A DNA stretch of 64,000 nucleotides from Sphingomonas sp. SORGH_AS_0950 (GTDB lineage: Bacteria; Pseudomonadota; Alphaproteobacteria; Sphingomonadales; Sphingomonadaceae). The notes under the pieces were generated by a model. That model was not told the origin of the DNA. It did no database searches and saw nothing but the letters and a program-made list of their open reading frames with translations. Of the stretch, positions 41,586 to 50,432 are shown piece by piece. Location of the stretch: NCBI RefSeq assembly GCF_030818415.1, contig NZ_JAUTAE010000001.1, forward strand, positions 1,901,001 through 1,965,000. Reading direction: 5' to 3'. The translations under genes were made by a program, and so were the position numbers. Within the stretch, counting starts at the first letter, position 1. Each line of letters starts with the position of its first letter.

Positions 41586-43124
41586 TCACAGTCCGGCGGG
41601 AAGCGCGGGCGCCCGGCAATGGCGGGCGATGAACGCCTCATGGGTGGGCATCGCCGCCGCGACCTCGGCGATAACCTCTTCGACATCCTTCAGAAAGTCG
41701 CTCGCCTGGGCATCGGGGATCATATCGACCATCGGGTCATGCCGCGCGACCAGCCCCTGCCCCAGCAGCACCTGCACCCAGCTTTCCTCGCGGAACAGCT
41801 CGGCCTTGCCATGCATGAAGAAGCGCGCCGACGAGCGGAACAGCGCGATCCGTTCGGCCAGGCTGTCGGGCACGTCCATATGCTTGAGATACTGCCAGAA
41901 GGGCGTGTCCTGGCGATTCGTCACCTTGTAATGCGCGATGATGAAGTCGCGCACGTCGCGATATTCGAAATCGGTCTGGCGGTTATATTCCTCCCGATCG
42001 ACCGCATGGAAACCGCGCCCCGGAAACAGCGCGATCAGCCGCAGCAGCCCCGTCTGGATCAGATGGATACTGGTCGACTCCAGCGGCTCCAGGAATCCGC
42101 CCGCCAGCCCCAGCGCGACGACATTCTTCTCCCAGGCGCGGATACGCTTGCCGGGGCGGAAGCGGACCGCGCGCGGATCGCCCAGCGCGGGCGTGTCGAG
42201 ATGCGCGAGCAACGTCGCCGCCGCCTCGTCATCCGAGGTGAAGCCGCTGGCATAGACATGGCCGTTGCCGGTGCGGTGCTGGAGCGGGATGCGCCATTGC
42301 CACCCGGCGCCATGCGCGGTCGAGCGGGTATAGGGGGTCAGCGGCCCGCCACCCCGGACGCTCGGCACCGCCAGCGCGCGGTCGCAGAGCAGCCATTGGC
42401 TCCAATCCTCATAGCCGACGCCCATCGCCTCGCCGATCAGCAGGGCGCGCATTCCGGAGCAGTCGATGAACAGGTCGCCGTCCACCGTCCGCCCATCGGC
42501 CAGCACGACATGGTCGAGAAAGCCGTCGCTGGCGCGCGCCTTGGCCGCGACGATCCGCCCCTCGATCCGCTCCACGCCCGCCGCCTCGGCACGCCCGCGC
42601 AGGTAGCGCGCATAGAGCGAGGCATCGAAATGATAGGCATAGTCCAGGTCCGCCATCGGCGAATAGGGATTGGACGGATCGGGCATGGCGAAGCGGTTCA
42701 TCCGCGCCGCCAGCGTGTTCAGCGCATAATGGTCGAGATGCTTCGCTCGCCCGCGCGCGGCCTCCTTCAGCCAGAACTGGTGACAGTGCAGCCAGTAGAG
42801 ATCCTGCCCGATCTTGCCGAAGCCATGGATATAGCTGTGCCCCGGTTCGCGCCAGTTGCGGAACTCGATGCCCAGCTTGAAGGTCGCCTGGGTCGCGCGG
42901 ACCATCTCATATTCGTCGATCCCGGCCAGGCCGTTGAAGGTGCGGATCGCGGGGATCGTCGCCTCGCCGACGCCGATCGTGCCGATCTCCTCGGACTCGA
43001 TCAGGCGGATCGTATAGGCCCCGAGGAACAGTCGCGACAGCAGCGCCGCCGTCATCCACCCGGCGGTGCCGCCGCCGACGATGGTGATGGTCCTGATCGG
43101 CGCATTGGGATTGGGATCGGTCAT
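41586..43124 (-). CDS. Flavin-dependent tryptophan halogenase family protein
   Basis: A 512-residue FADH2-dependent enzyme. The FAD motif is GGGTAGWM (17-24). Lys83 (TFKLGIEF) sits where PrnA has the chloramine-forming Lys, the WQWRIP motif (W-x-W-x-I-P) is present, and the Glu of GGFLEPLEST is kept. Thus the catalytic set looks complete, though the substrate is not free tryptophan in most sphingomonad family members (unknown). The ATG overlaps the stop of the LacI gene. A member in a sugar-uptake locus is typical of this group. Confidence 0.9.
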   Translation of the reverse strand: MTDPNPNAPIRTITIVGGGTAGWMTAALLSRLFLGAYTIRLIESEEIGTIGVGEATIPAIRTFNGLAGIDEYEMVRATQATFKLGIEFRNWREPGHSYIHGFGKIGQDLYWLHCHQFWLKEAARGRAKHLDHYALNTLAARMNRFAMPDPSNPYSPMADLDYAYHFDASLYARYLRGRAEAAGVERIEGRIVAAKARASDGFLDHVVLADGRTVDGDLFIDCSGMRALLIGEAMGVGYEDWSQWLLCDRALAVPSVRGGGPLTPYTRSTAHGAGWQWRIPLQHRTGNGHVYASGFTSDDEAAATLLAHLDTPALGDPRAVRFRPGKRIRAWEKNVVALGLAGGFLEPLESTSIHLIQTGLLRLIALFPGRGFHAVDREEYNRQTDFEYRDVRDFIIAHYKVTNRQDTPFWQYLKHMDVPDSLAERIALFRSSARFFMHGKAELFREESWVQVLLGQGLVARHDPMVDMIPDAQASDFLKDVEEVIAEVAAAMPTHEAFIARHCRAPALPAGL

Positions 43125-44122
43125 GCCGCCCCCGCCGGGGTGGTCGCGCGGATCACCAGTTCGGTCGCCATGACCTGCGTGTCCGGGGTCAGTCCGCCCC
43201 CCTCCAGCGCGTCGATCAGCCGCGCCACCGCGCGCTCGCCCATCCCGGCCAGCGGCGCCCGGACGGTGGTCAGCCCCATATAGCGCGCCAGCGGCACGTC
43301 GTCGAAGCCGGTGACGGCGACCGCGCCCGGAACATCGATCCCGGCCCCGCGCAATGCGCCGAGCACGCCCAGCGCCATCATGTCGTTCGCCGCGACGATG
43401 CCGTCGCACGGCATGTCCCGCGCGAGCAGCGTCGCCGCCGCCGCCGTGCCCGAGGATTCATGGAAATCCCCCTCGATCACCACAGCTTCGACATCCGGGG
43501 CCAGGCGCGCCATCGCGGCCAGGAACCCGTCCCGCCGCTCGCTCGCATCGACATTGCCCGCCGGGCCCGAGACATGGACCAGCCTGCGCCGCCCCAGCCC
43601 GACCAGATGCGCGACGCTCGCCGCGATCCCGGCGGCATTGTCGACCCGCAGGGCGGCACGGCCCAGGCCGCGATGGGCGTTGACCAGCACCGCGGGCACT
43701 TCGGGGGGCAGCGCCTCCGCCAGCGCCTGTGCGTCGAGCTGCGGCGCCATGACGATCAGCCCGTCGACCCGCCCGCGCATCGCCCGCACCGCCAGCGCCG
43801 CGCGCTCCGCATCGGCGTGCATGTTGGACAGGAGCAGGTGATAGCCGCGCGCCGTCACCTCGCGGTCCATGCCGCGCACGATCTCGGAAAAGAACTCGCC
43901 GTGGAGGTCGGGCAGGACGACGCCGATCGCATGGCTGCGCGACAGCGACAGGCTGCGCGCGCCCGCATGGGGGACATAGCCCAGCGCCTTGGCGGCGGCG
44001 AGGACGCGCTCGCGGGTGTCCGGATGGACGCTGCTATGCCCGTTCATCGCCCGCGATACCGAGGCGACCGAAACCGAAGCCTCGCGCGCGACATCGCGGA
44101 TCGTGGCCGATGACTGCCTCAC
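43121..44122 (-). CDS. LacI-family transcriptional regulator
   Basis: A 333-residue repressor. The N-terminal helix-turn-helix reads ATIRDVAREASVSVASVSRAMNG, and the sugar-binding core begins at about 60 (SHAIGVVLPDLHGEFFSEIVRGMD). The effector-binding fold of periplasmic-binding type is complete (VAVTGFDDVPLARYMGLTTVRAP). The start is set at GTG 44122, just after GGGGGAGG and directly before the helix-turn-helix; the longer frame adds 52 unnatural residues. It should bind the palindromes near 41503, 41523 and 44199. The C-terminal TGA overlaps the halogenase ATG. Confidence 0.92.
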   Translation of the reverse strand: MRQSSATIRDVAREASVSVASVSRAMNGHSSVHPDTRERVLAAAKALGYVPHAGARSLSLSRSHAIGVVLPDLHGEFFSEIVRGMDREVTARGYHLLLSNMHADAERAALAVRAMRGRVDGLIVMAPQLDAQALAEALPPEVPAVLVNAHRGLGRAALRVDNAAGIAASVAHLVGLGRRRLVHVSGPAGNVDASERRDGFLAAMARLAPDVEAVVIEGDFHESSGTAAAATLLARDMPCDGIVAANDMMALGVLGALRGAGIDVPGAVAVTGFDDVPLARYMGLTTVRAPLAGMGERAVARLIDALEGGGLTPDTQVMATELVIRATTPAGAA

Positions 44123-44198
44123 ACCCCTCCCCCATTCCCGGCGCAGGTCCGGCTCGCTCCATCCCTCACATCGTATCTTGTGCGACGTGTCCAGCCTG

Positions 44199-44212
44199 TG
44201 TAACCGGTTACA
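44199..44212. promoter_or_regulatory. LacI-type operator 3, TGTAACCGGTTACA
   Basis: A perfect 14-bp palindrome between the divergent lacI-type gene and bglX. It is the same core as the two sites by the receptor gene, so the regulator may control itself, the halogenase and bglX from here. Confidence 0.85.
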
Positions 44213-44298
44213 AAAGAGCGTCAATGCGAAAGTCGACAGGCGCATGCCGAAGCCCGAAGGGCCACGAGCATCCGCCATATCCTAGGGGAGAATCGCCA

Positions 44299-46587
44299 AT
44301 GTCCGACACCAGAATCTCGCGGCGTGCAGCGCTGCTCGGCGCAGGCGCGGTGGCGGCCTGGGCGGCCAGCCCCGCGCGCGCGCTGCTCGCGCAAGGCGAC
44401 GGCGTCGCGCTGCCCGCCTCGGTCGAGGCGATCCTGGCGCGCATGACGCTGGAGGAAAAGGCGGGGCAGCTCCAGCTGAACGCGGCGGCCTGGGGCGGCG
44501 GCGTCGCCACCGCGCTCAACCCGCCGTCGAACGGCCCCAGCTTCGAGGGGCAGCTGGCCGATGCGGTCGCGGGTAAGCTGACCGGCGTGTTCAACGGCAA
44601 TGGCGCGGAAATGGCGCGGCGGATGCAGGGCGCGGTGATGCGCAATTCGCGGCTGAAGATTCCGCTGATCTTCGCCGCCGACGTGATCCATGGCCACCGC
44701 ACCATCTTTCCGGTGCCCGTCGCCGAGGCGGCCAGCTTCGAGCCCGACCTGGCGATGCGGACCGCGCGGATGGCCGCGTTCGAGGCGGCGGCGGCAGGCA
44801 TCGACTGGACCTTCTTCCCGATGGTCGACATCGCGCGCGACCAGCGCTGGGGCCGCACCATGGAGGGCGCGGGCGAGGACGTGCTGCTCGGCAACCTGTT
44901 CGCCGCCGCGCGCGTGAAGGGCTTCCAGGGCAAGAGCCTGTCCGCCGACGATGCGGTCATGGCCTGCATCAAGCATTTCGCGGCTTACGGCGCGGGCGAG
45001 AGCGGGCTCGACTATAACATCGTCGACCTGTCCGAACGCACGCTGCGCGAGGTCTATCTGCCGCCTTACAAGGCCGGGTTCGACGCAGGCGCGATGAGCG
45101 GCATGGCCTCGTTCAACGAGATCGACGGCATCCCCTCGACCGGCAATCCCTGGCTGATGAAGCAGGTGCTGCGCGACGAGTGGAAATTCCCCGGCATCAT
45201 CGTGTCCGACTATACCGGCGACGAGGAGATGATCGCGGCGGGCTTTGCCAAGGACGGCAAGGACGCCGCGCGCCTCGCCTTCCTGGCGGGGGTCGACATG
45301 AGCATGCAGTCCAACCTCTATGCGCTGTACCTGCCCGAGCTGGTGCGCGAGGGCGCGGTGCCGCAGGAGGTGCTCGACCGCTCGGTCCGCCGCGTGCTGG
45401 CGGTCAAGCAGATGCTGGGGCTGTTCGACGATCCCTTCCGCCGGATCGACCGCAAGCGCGAAACCGCGCGGTCGCGCACCAAGGCGGCCCTGGCCCTGTC
45501 GCGCGAGGCGGCGCAGAAGGCGATGGTGCTGCTGAAGAACGACGGCGACCTGCTGCCGCTCGACCCCAATCGCCGGATCGCGCTGATCGGTCCCTTTGCC
45601 AGCGGCCAGCACGACCTGAACGGGCCATGGGTCGTTTACGGCGACAACAACCAGGCGATCGACCTGGTGACCGGCCTGCGCGATGCGGGCGCCAAGAACG
45701 TGACGGTGACGCACGGCTCGGGCGTCGAGCAGGCGCTGCCCGGCGGGATCGAGGCGGCGGTCGCGGCGGCGCAAGCGGCGGACGTGGTCGTGCTGGCGAT
45801 CGGCGAGAGCGAGGTCATGTCGGGCGAGGCGCAGTCGCGCACCTCGATCACCGTGCCCGCGCCGCAGATGGCATTGGCGGAGGCGGTAGCCCAGGCGGTG
45901 AAACCGTCCGGCAAGCCCATCGTCGTCCTGCTCAAGAACGGGCGCGGCCTTGCGCTGGAGGGCGCGGTGAAGGACGCGCCCGCGATCCTCGTCACCTGGT
46001 TCCTCGGCTCCGAGACCGGCCATGCCATTGCCGACATCCTGTTCGGCAAGGTGGGGCCATCGGGCCGCCTGCCGCTCAGCTTTCCGCACGAAAGCGGGCA
46101 GGAACCCTATTATTACGCGCACAAGGCGACGGGCCGTCCCGCGCCGGAGGGGCCGCGCGTCCCCTACAAGACCCAGTGGCGCACCGCGCCCAACGCGGCG
46201 CTCTATCCGTTCGGCCATGGCCTGACCTATGGCAAGGTCTCCTACGGCGCGGCGCAGGTGCCCGCCAGCCTGCCCTGGGACGGCCGGATCACGGTGTCCG
46301 CTACCGTCACCAATGGCGGCACCCGCCCCTGCGAGGAGGTGGTCCAGCTCTATATCCGCGACCGCGTGGCCAGCATCACCCGGCCGGTGCGCGAGATGAA
46401 GGCGTTCCGCAAGGTCGCGCTGGCCCCCGGCCAGAGCGAGGTCGTGAGCTTCACGCTGACCCGTCCCCAGCTGGAGTTCCTGGGCCGGGACCTGCGCCCC
46501 ACGGTCGAGCCCGGCACCTTCGACGTGTGGATCGCCCCCTCCGCGCAGGACGAGGGCGCGCATGGGACCTTCGACCTGATCCGCTGA
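44299..46587 (+). CDS. bglX: Periplasmic beta-glucosidase, GH3
   Basis: A 762-residue GH3 enzyme cleaving terminal beta-glucosyl or beta-xylosyl residues. The signal is twin-arginine-like (ISRRAALLGAGAVAAW, cleaved near ARALLA). The N-terminal barrel contains LIFAADVIHGHRTIFPVP and the nucleophile Asp304 in IVSDYTGDEE. The second alpha/beta domain (about 410-630) carries KAMVLLKNDGDLLPL and SGRLPLSFP. A fibronectin III-like domain ends the protein (about 675-755). ATG 44299 follows AGGGGAG. The upstream operator links it to the LacI regulator. Confidence 0.94.
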   Translation: MSDTRISRRAALLGAGAVAAWAASPARALLAQGDGVALPASVEAILARMTLEEKAGQLQLNAAAWGGGVATALNPPSNGPSFEGQLADAVAGKLTGVFNGNGAEMARRMQGAVMRNSRLKIPLIFAADVIHGHRTIFPVPVAEAASFEPDLAMRTARMAAFEAAAAGIDWTFFPMVDIARDQRWGRTMEGAGEDVLLGNLFAAARVKGFQGKSLSADDAVMACIKHFAAYGAGESGLDYNIVDLSERTLREVYLPPYKAGFDAGAMSGMASFNEIDGIPSTGNPWLMKQVLRDEWKFPGIIVSDYTGDEEMIAAGFAKDGKDAARLAFLAGVDMSMQSNLYALYLPELVREGAVPQEVLDRSVRRVLAVKQMLGLFDDPFRRIDRKRETARSRTKAALALSREAAQKAMVLLKNDGDLLPLDPNRRIALIGPFASGQHDLNGPWVVYGDNNQAIDLVTGLRDAGAKNVTVTHGSGVEQALPGGIEAAVAAAQAADVVVLAIGESEVMSGEAQSRTSITVPAPQMALAEAVAQAVKPSGKPIVVLLKNGRGLALEGAVKDAPAILVTWFLGSETGHAIADILFGKVGPSGRLPLSFPHESGQEPYYYAHKATGRPAPEGPRVPYKTQWRTAPNAALYPFGHGLTYGKVSYGAAQVPASLPWDGRITVSATVTNGGTRPCEEVVQLYIRDRVASITRPVREMKAFRKVALAPGQSEVVSFTLTRPQLEFLGRDLRPTVEPGTFDVWIAPSAQDEGAHGTFDLIR

Positions 46588-46717
46588 CCGGCACGGCGGG
46601 GCATGATGCGGGGCAGGACGTCGCCCCGCCGCCTGCCCCGCCCGCCAGCAACATTTTGTTACTTTCGGCGACGGGCGGCGTTTGAAGAGCATCCCTTTTG
46701 TCAGGTGCCCCCGATCG

Positions 46718-47905
46718 ATGCCCCTTCCCGCCGAACGCTACGCCATCCTCGACCATCGCCGCACGCTGAAAATGGCGCGTTCCGCCCATGCCTATGTGCG
46801 GGGCAACACCGCGAAATTCTATGAATGGCTGGCGGCGTCGCCGGTCGCGGCGCGGGTGCCGCAGGGGCCCGCCATCTGGATTTGCGGCGACTGTCATCTC
46901 GGCAATCTGGGGCCGCTGGCGAACGGCGCGGGACAGGTGGAGATCCAGATTCGCGATCTCGACCAGGCGGTGATCGGCAATCCGGCGCACGACCTGATCC
47001 GGCTGGGGCTGTCGCTCGCCACGGCGGCGCGGGGATCGGACCTGCCCGGCGTCGTGACGATGCGGATGCTGGAGGAGATGGTCGACGGCTATGCCGCCGC
47101 GATCCGCGACCCCGGCGGCGATCCCGGCGACGAATCGGATGTCGTGCGCAGCGTCGAGCGCGCCGCGCTGGGCCGCCGCTGGCGCCACCTCGCCAGGGAG
47201 CGGCTGGACGCGGTCGAGCCGCGCATCCCGCTGGGCAAGAAATTCTGGGAACTCGCGCCCGAGGAACGCGACGCGCTGGAGCATCTGTTCGAGGACGAAC
47301 GCGTCGCCGCGCTGGTGCTGGCGCTGAAGGGCAAGTCGAAGGAGCGCGAGGTGCGGCTGGTCGATGCCGCCTATTGGATGAAGGGGTGCAGCTCGCTGGG
47401 GCTGCTGCGCTATGCTGCGATCGTCGGGCTGAAGGGCGGCAAGGGCCAATGGACCTATGCGCTGGTCGACCTGAAGGAAGCGACCGATCCGCTCGCCCCC
47501 GCCGCCGCCGCCCGCGCGAAGATGCCGCGCGACAATGCCGAACGAGTCGCCGCCGCCGCCCGCGCGCTGTCACCCCATCTGGGGCAGCGGATGATGCCGG
47601 TGCGGATGCTCGACCGTTCGTTGTTCATCCGCGAGCTGACGCCGCAGGACCTGAAGCTGGAGGTCGACCAGTTCAGCCAAGGCGAGGCGGTGCGCGCCGC
47701 CCGCCACCTCGCCTTCGTCGTGGGCAAGGCGCATGGCCGACAGCTGGACGATCGGGCCAGGGCCGACTGGCTGGCGATGCTGGACGCCGACCGGGGCGGC
47801 GCCGTCGACACGCCCTCCTGGTTGTGGGAGAGCGTCGTGTCGCTCGCGGAGCGGCACGAGGCGGGCTATCTGGACCATTGCCGCCACTATGCGCTTGCCG
47901 CCTGA
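46718..47905 (+). CDS. DUF2252 protein
   Basis: About 395 residues matching DUF2252, a kinase-like-fold family of unknown role: YAILDHRRTLKMARSAHAYVRGNTAKFYEWL, ICGDCHLGNLGPLAN, RDLDQAVIGNPAHDLIRL and later a REVRLVDAAYWMKGCSSLGLLRY segment. The GDxHxxN and DxD-like motifs resemble aminoglycoside-phosphotransferase catalytic loops. The ATG at 46718 is preferred; a TTG at 46682 would add 12 residues. It stands alone, 130 bp after bglX. Confidence 0.82.
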   Translation: MPLPAERYAILDHRRTLKMARSAHAYVRGNTAKFYEWLAASPVAARVPQGPAIWICGDCHLGNLGPLANGAGQVEIQIRDLDQAVIGNPAHDLIRLGLSLATAARGSDLPGVVTMRMLEEMVDGYAAAIRDPGGDPGDESDVVRSVERAALGRRWRHLARERLDAVEPRIPLGKKFWELAPEERDALEHLFEDERVAALVLALKGKSKEREVRLVDAAYWMKGCSSLGLLRYAAIVGLKGGKGQWTYALVDLKEATDPLAPAAAARAKMPRDNAERVAAAARALSPHLGQRMMPVRMLDRSLFIRELTPQDLKLEVDQFSQGEAVRAARHLAFVVGKAHGRQLDDRARADWLAMLDADRGGAVDTPSWLWESVVSLAERHEAGYLDHCRHYALAA

Positions 47906-47956
47906 ACGACGGCGGACGGAGCCGGTAGGGCCGGTGCCGTCCGCCGGGGCGCAGCG

Positions 47957-48559
47957 TCAGTAATCGTCCGACGGGTCGAAATCGCCGCTATTGTCCATTC
48001 CGCCATCGTCGAAGCGGCGGTCGTCATCATCCCCGTAATTGTTGATGGTGATATTCTCGGGCCGCTCCATGAAGCCCTGACCGCCACCGCCGCCGAACAG
48101 GCCGCCGCCGCCCTGATGGCCGAACATGTCCGACAGGCCGGAAAACAGCATTTGGCCGCCGACCACCCCGGCCGCCGTCGTGCCCGCGCTGCGCAGGAAG
48201 CTGCCCAGCCCGCCGCCGCCGGAAAAGACGCCCGGCCGCGCCTCGGGCGGGGGCGGCGCATAGCTGTCCTGCGGCCGCGCGCCCCAGGGGCCGCCCGCGC
48301 CCTGCGGCAGGAAGCCGCTGCCGGACGGGGCCGGGGCGTATTGCGGCTGCTGGCGTTCCAGCTCGGCGATGCGCTGTTGCGCGGCGTGGAGCGACTGGTC
48401 GGCGACGATCGCATGCTGGACCAGCAGATAGGCCGCATCCGGATTGGACGACAGCGTGCGGGCGATCATCGCCTCGGCCTCGCCATCCTTGGCGCTGGTC
48501 CGTGCGGCGGCCAGCTCATCGAGGAAACGGGTGAGAAGGGTGCGTTCTTCGGCGTTCAT
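47957..48559 (-). CDS. DUF2076 protein, Gly-rich
   Basis: A 200-residue protein. The N-terminal helical part MNAEERTLLTRFLDEL with ALLVQHAIVADQSLHAAQQRIAELE-type helix (about 1-68) is the DUF2076 signature; a Pro-rich linker, a Gly-rich hydrophobic region (about 105-160: LGSFLRSAGTTAAGVVGGQMLF) and an acidic tail end it. These are thought to be envelope or periplasmic ligand-binding proteins, unproven. Start ATG 48559 follows a GGAG. The longer frame upstream is unsupported. Confidence 0.82.
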   Translation of the reverse strand: MNAEERTLLTRFLDELAAARTSAKDGEAEAMIARTLSSNPDAAYLLVQHAIVADQSLHAAQQRIAELERQQPQYAPAPSGSGFLPQGAGGPWGARPQDSYAPPPPEARPGVFSGGGGLGSFLRSAGTTAAGVVGGQMLFSGLSDMFGHQGGGGLFGGGGGQGFMERPENITINNYGDDDDRRFDDGGMDNSGDFDPSDDY

Positions 48560-48738
48560 CGGGGCACTCCAGTGATGCGACCGGAACATCGGCCGGGCGT
48601 CGGTGGAATCAAGATCGCCGGCGATGGATGACCGATAATTCACCGCGCCGGAACGCGGCGTCCACGATTCGGTTGATCCGGCATCGACGCGGTCGGCGTG
48701 CCCCGGACGGGTCCGCCGCCGCGCCTCGAGGGGAGACG

Positions 48739-49227
48739 ATGATGACCGACCTGCCGAGCCGCGTTCCGCTGGACAATGACGGCACCGATGCCGACCGCCC
48801 CCCGGTCCTGCCCTTCCTGAACATGTGGACCGCCATCGACGGCACCAGCCGCATCGACCTGTCGCGGATGACCGGGTTCGGGATGAAGAGCGTCGGGGGC
48901 AAGGCATCGCCGCAATGGATGCGCCCCTTTCCCGGCGAGGTCGCCGCGATCAACTTCGCCATATTGCCGGTCGGCTGGACCGGCGACTGGCACGAAAGCC
49001 CCAGCCCGCAATGGGTCATCCCGCTGCGCGGCCGCTGGTTCATCGAGACGATGGACGGCAACCGGGTCAAGATGGGGCCGGGCGACATCCATTTCGGCCA
49101 GGATCAGGACACCACCGATGGCAAGGGCCACCGCTCCGGCCAGATCGGCGACGAGCCCTGTTTCCAGATCATGATCCAGTTCGCGACCTCGCCCGCCGCG
49201 CAGACGCGCGATCCATTCGGCGCATGA
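48739..49227 (+). CDS. Cupin-domain protein
   Basis: About 162 residues with a single cupin barrel: WTGDWHESPSPQWVIPLRGRWFIETMDGNRVKMGPGDIHFGQD, containing the G-x-W-H / P-G-D-x-H pattern. Two His residues could bind a metal. Start ATG 48739 (or 48742) follows GAGGGGAG. It overlaps the SMP-30 family gene by 4 bases, so the two are co-translated; a sugar-lactone related substrate is plausible. Confidence 0.8.
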   Translation: MMTDLPSRVPLDNDGTDADRPPVLPFLNMWTAIDGTSRIDLSRMTGFGMKSVGGKASPQWMRPFPGEVAAINFAILPVGWTGDWHESPSPQWVIPLRGRWFIETMDGNRVKMGPGDIHFGQDQDTTDGKGHRSGQIGDEPCFQIMIQFATSPAAQTRDPFGA

Positions 49228-50159
49228 CGGGCGATCCTCCCCCCTTGCTGACACCCGCGCGCCTGCGTCCGCCGGGACCGCCCGAGCCGACCGAGGCCGA
49301 CCCGATCCGCATCCACCATGCCGCCGCGCGGGACGTGCTGGCCAAGGCGCGGCTCTTCACGCTCTACGATCAGGCGAGCTGGAGCGAGGGGCCGGTCTGG
49401 TGGCCGCGCGCGCGGACGCTGGTGTGGAGCGACATTGTCGGCCGCCGGGTGCTCGGCTGGCGCGAGGATGGCGCGGTCGACGTGCTGCTCGACGCCACGC
49501 CCTTCATCAACGGCAATGCGGTCACCGCGGACGACGGCCTCGTCCATTGCGAGCATGGCCGCCGCGCGATCAGCCGCTCGGACGGCACCGGCATCCCGAC
49601 GCCGGTCGCCACCCAGGCGCAGGGCCAGCGGCTCAATGCGCCCAATGATCTGGCCGTCGCCGATGACGGTTCGATCTGGTTCAGCGACCCGACTTTCGGG
49701 CTGGAAAACCCCAGGCAAGGCGTACCCGGCCGGTCCGAGAGCGGGCGCACCGCGATCTGCCGGATCGGCGCGGACGGGACGGCGGTGCGCGTCATCGACA
49801 TGGCGCAACCCAATGGCCTGGCCTTCTCGCCCGACGGCCGGACCTTCTATGCCTCGCAGACCCCCGAACATGGCGAGGGCGAGGTCGCGATCTTCGCATT
49901 CGACCGGCATGGCGATACCCTGTCGAACCGCAGGCTCTTCGCCCGCGTGCCGCAGGGCGTTCCCGATGGCTTCACCGTCGACCGGCGCGGCTGGCTGTGG
50001 AGCAGTTCGGAGATCGGTGTCGAGCTGTTCGATGCCCAAGCCCGGCACCTGGCGACCGTCCCCACGCCGCACCTGTGCAGCAACTGCGCCTTCGACACCG
50101 ACGAGCGGCGGCTGTTCGTGACCGGCGGCGAAAGCCTGTGGATGCTGACGCTGGGGTAA
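49224..50159 (+). CDS. SMP-30/gluconolactonase family lactonase
   Basis: A 311-residue six-bladed propeller hydrolase of sugar lactones. Landmarks: WSEGPVWWPRARTLVWSDIVG with the metal Glu at the propeller start, RLNAPNDLAVADDGSIWFSDPTFG with the Asn-Asp pair, PNGLAFSPDGRTFY, and VPDGFTVDRRGWLWSSS. The calcium or zinc ligands E, N and D typical of gluconolactonases are all visible. The cupin gene overlaps upstream. It has no signal peptide, so it is cytoplasmic. Confidence 0.9.
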   Translation: MTGDPPPLLTPARLRPPGPPEPTEADPIRIHHAAARDVLAKARLFTLYDQASWSEGPVWWPRARTLVWSDIVGRRVLGWREDGAVDVLLDATPFINGNAVTADDGLVHCEHGRRAISRSDGTGIPTPVATQAQGQRLNAPNDLAVADDGSIWFSDPTFGLENPRQGVPGRSESGRTAICRIGADGTAVRVIDMAQPNGLAFSPDGRTFYASQTPEHGEGEVAIFAFDRHGDTLSNRRLFARVPQGVPDGFTVDRRGWLWSSSEIGVELFDAQARHLATVPTPHLCSNCAFDTDERRLFVTGGESLWMLTLG

Positions 50160-50174
50160 GCGCGCGCCGGGGCC

Positions 50175-50428
50175 GATCGCCATTCAGCCATGCCTTTTCG
50201 TCCCTCGCCCCTCGCAGAGGGGAGAGGGTTGCGCAGACTTGGCCTTTGCGAGAGCAAAGGCTTAGTCGGAGCTGGGTGAGGGGTTGGCGCTCGCGAAGCG
50301 AGCGCGCGAGCCTTTGGGCTCGCTCAACCCCTCACCCAAGCTGCGCTAGCCAGCAGGCTGGCAAGCTTCGCTAACCCTCTCCCCTGTCCAGGGGAGAGGG
50401 GAAGAAGACGCAATACTGAATGGCGATC
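50175..50428. repeat. MITE-like element with 13-bp perfect terminal inverted repeats
   Basis: GATCGCCATTCAG (50175-50187) and CTGAATGGCGATC (50416-50428) bound 254 bp. Inside are nested inverted arms, GGGGAGAGGGTT/AACCCTCTCCCC and GTGAGGGGTTG/CAACCCCTCAC, so the whole folds as one long hairpin. No coding frame. It separates the convergent SMP-30 and reductase genes. Confidence 0.7.
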
Positions 50429-50432
50429 CGAC

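Noticed and set aside
44123..44278. LacI start 52 codons upstream at 44278
   Set aside because: The extension overlaps the operator and the helix-turn-helix should be at the N-terminus; GTG 44122 has a good ribosome site.
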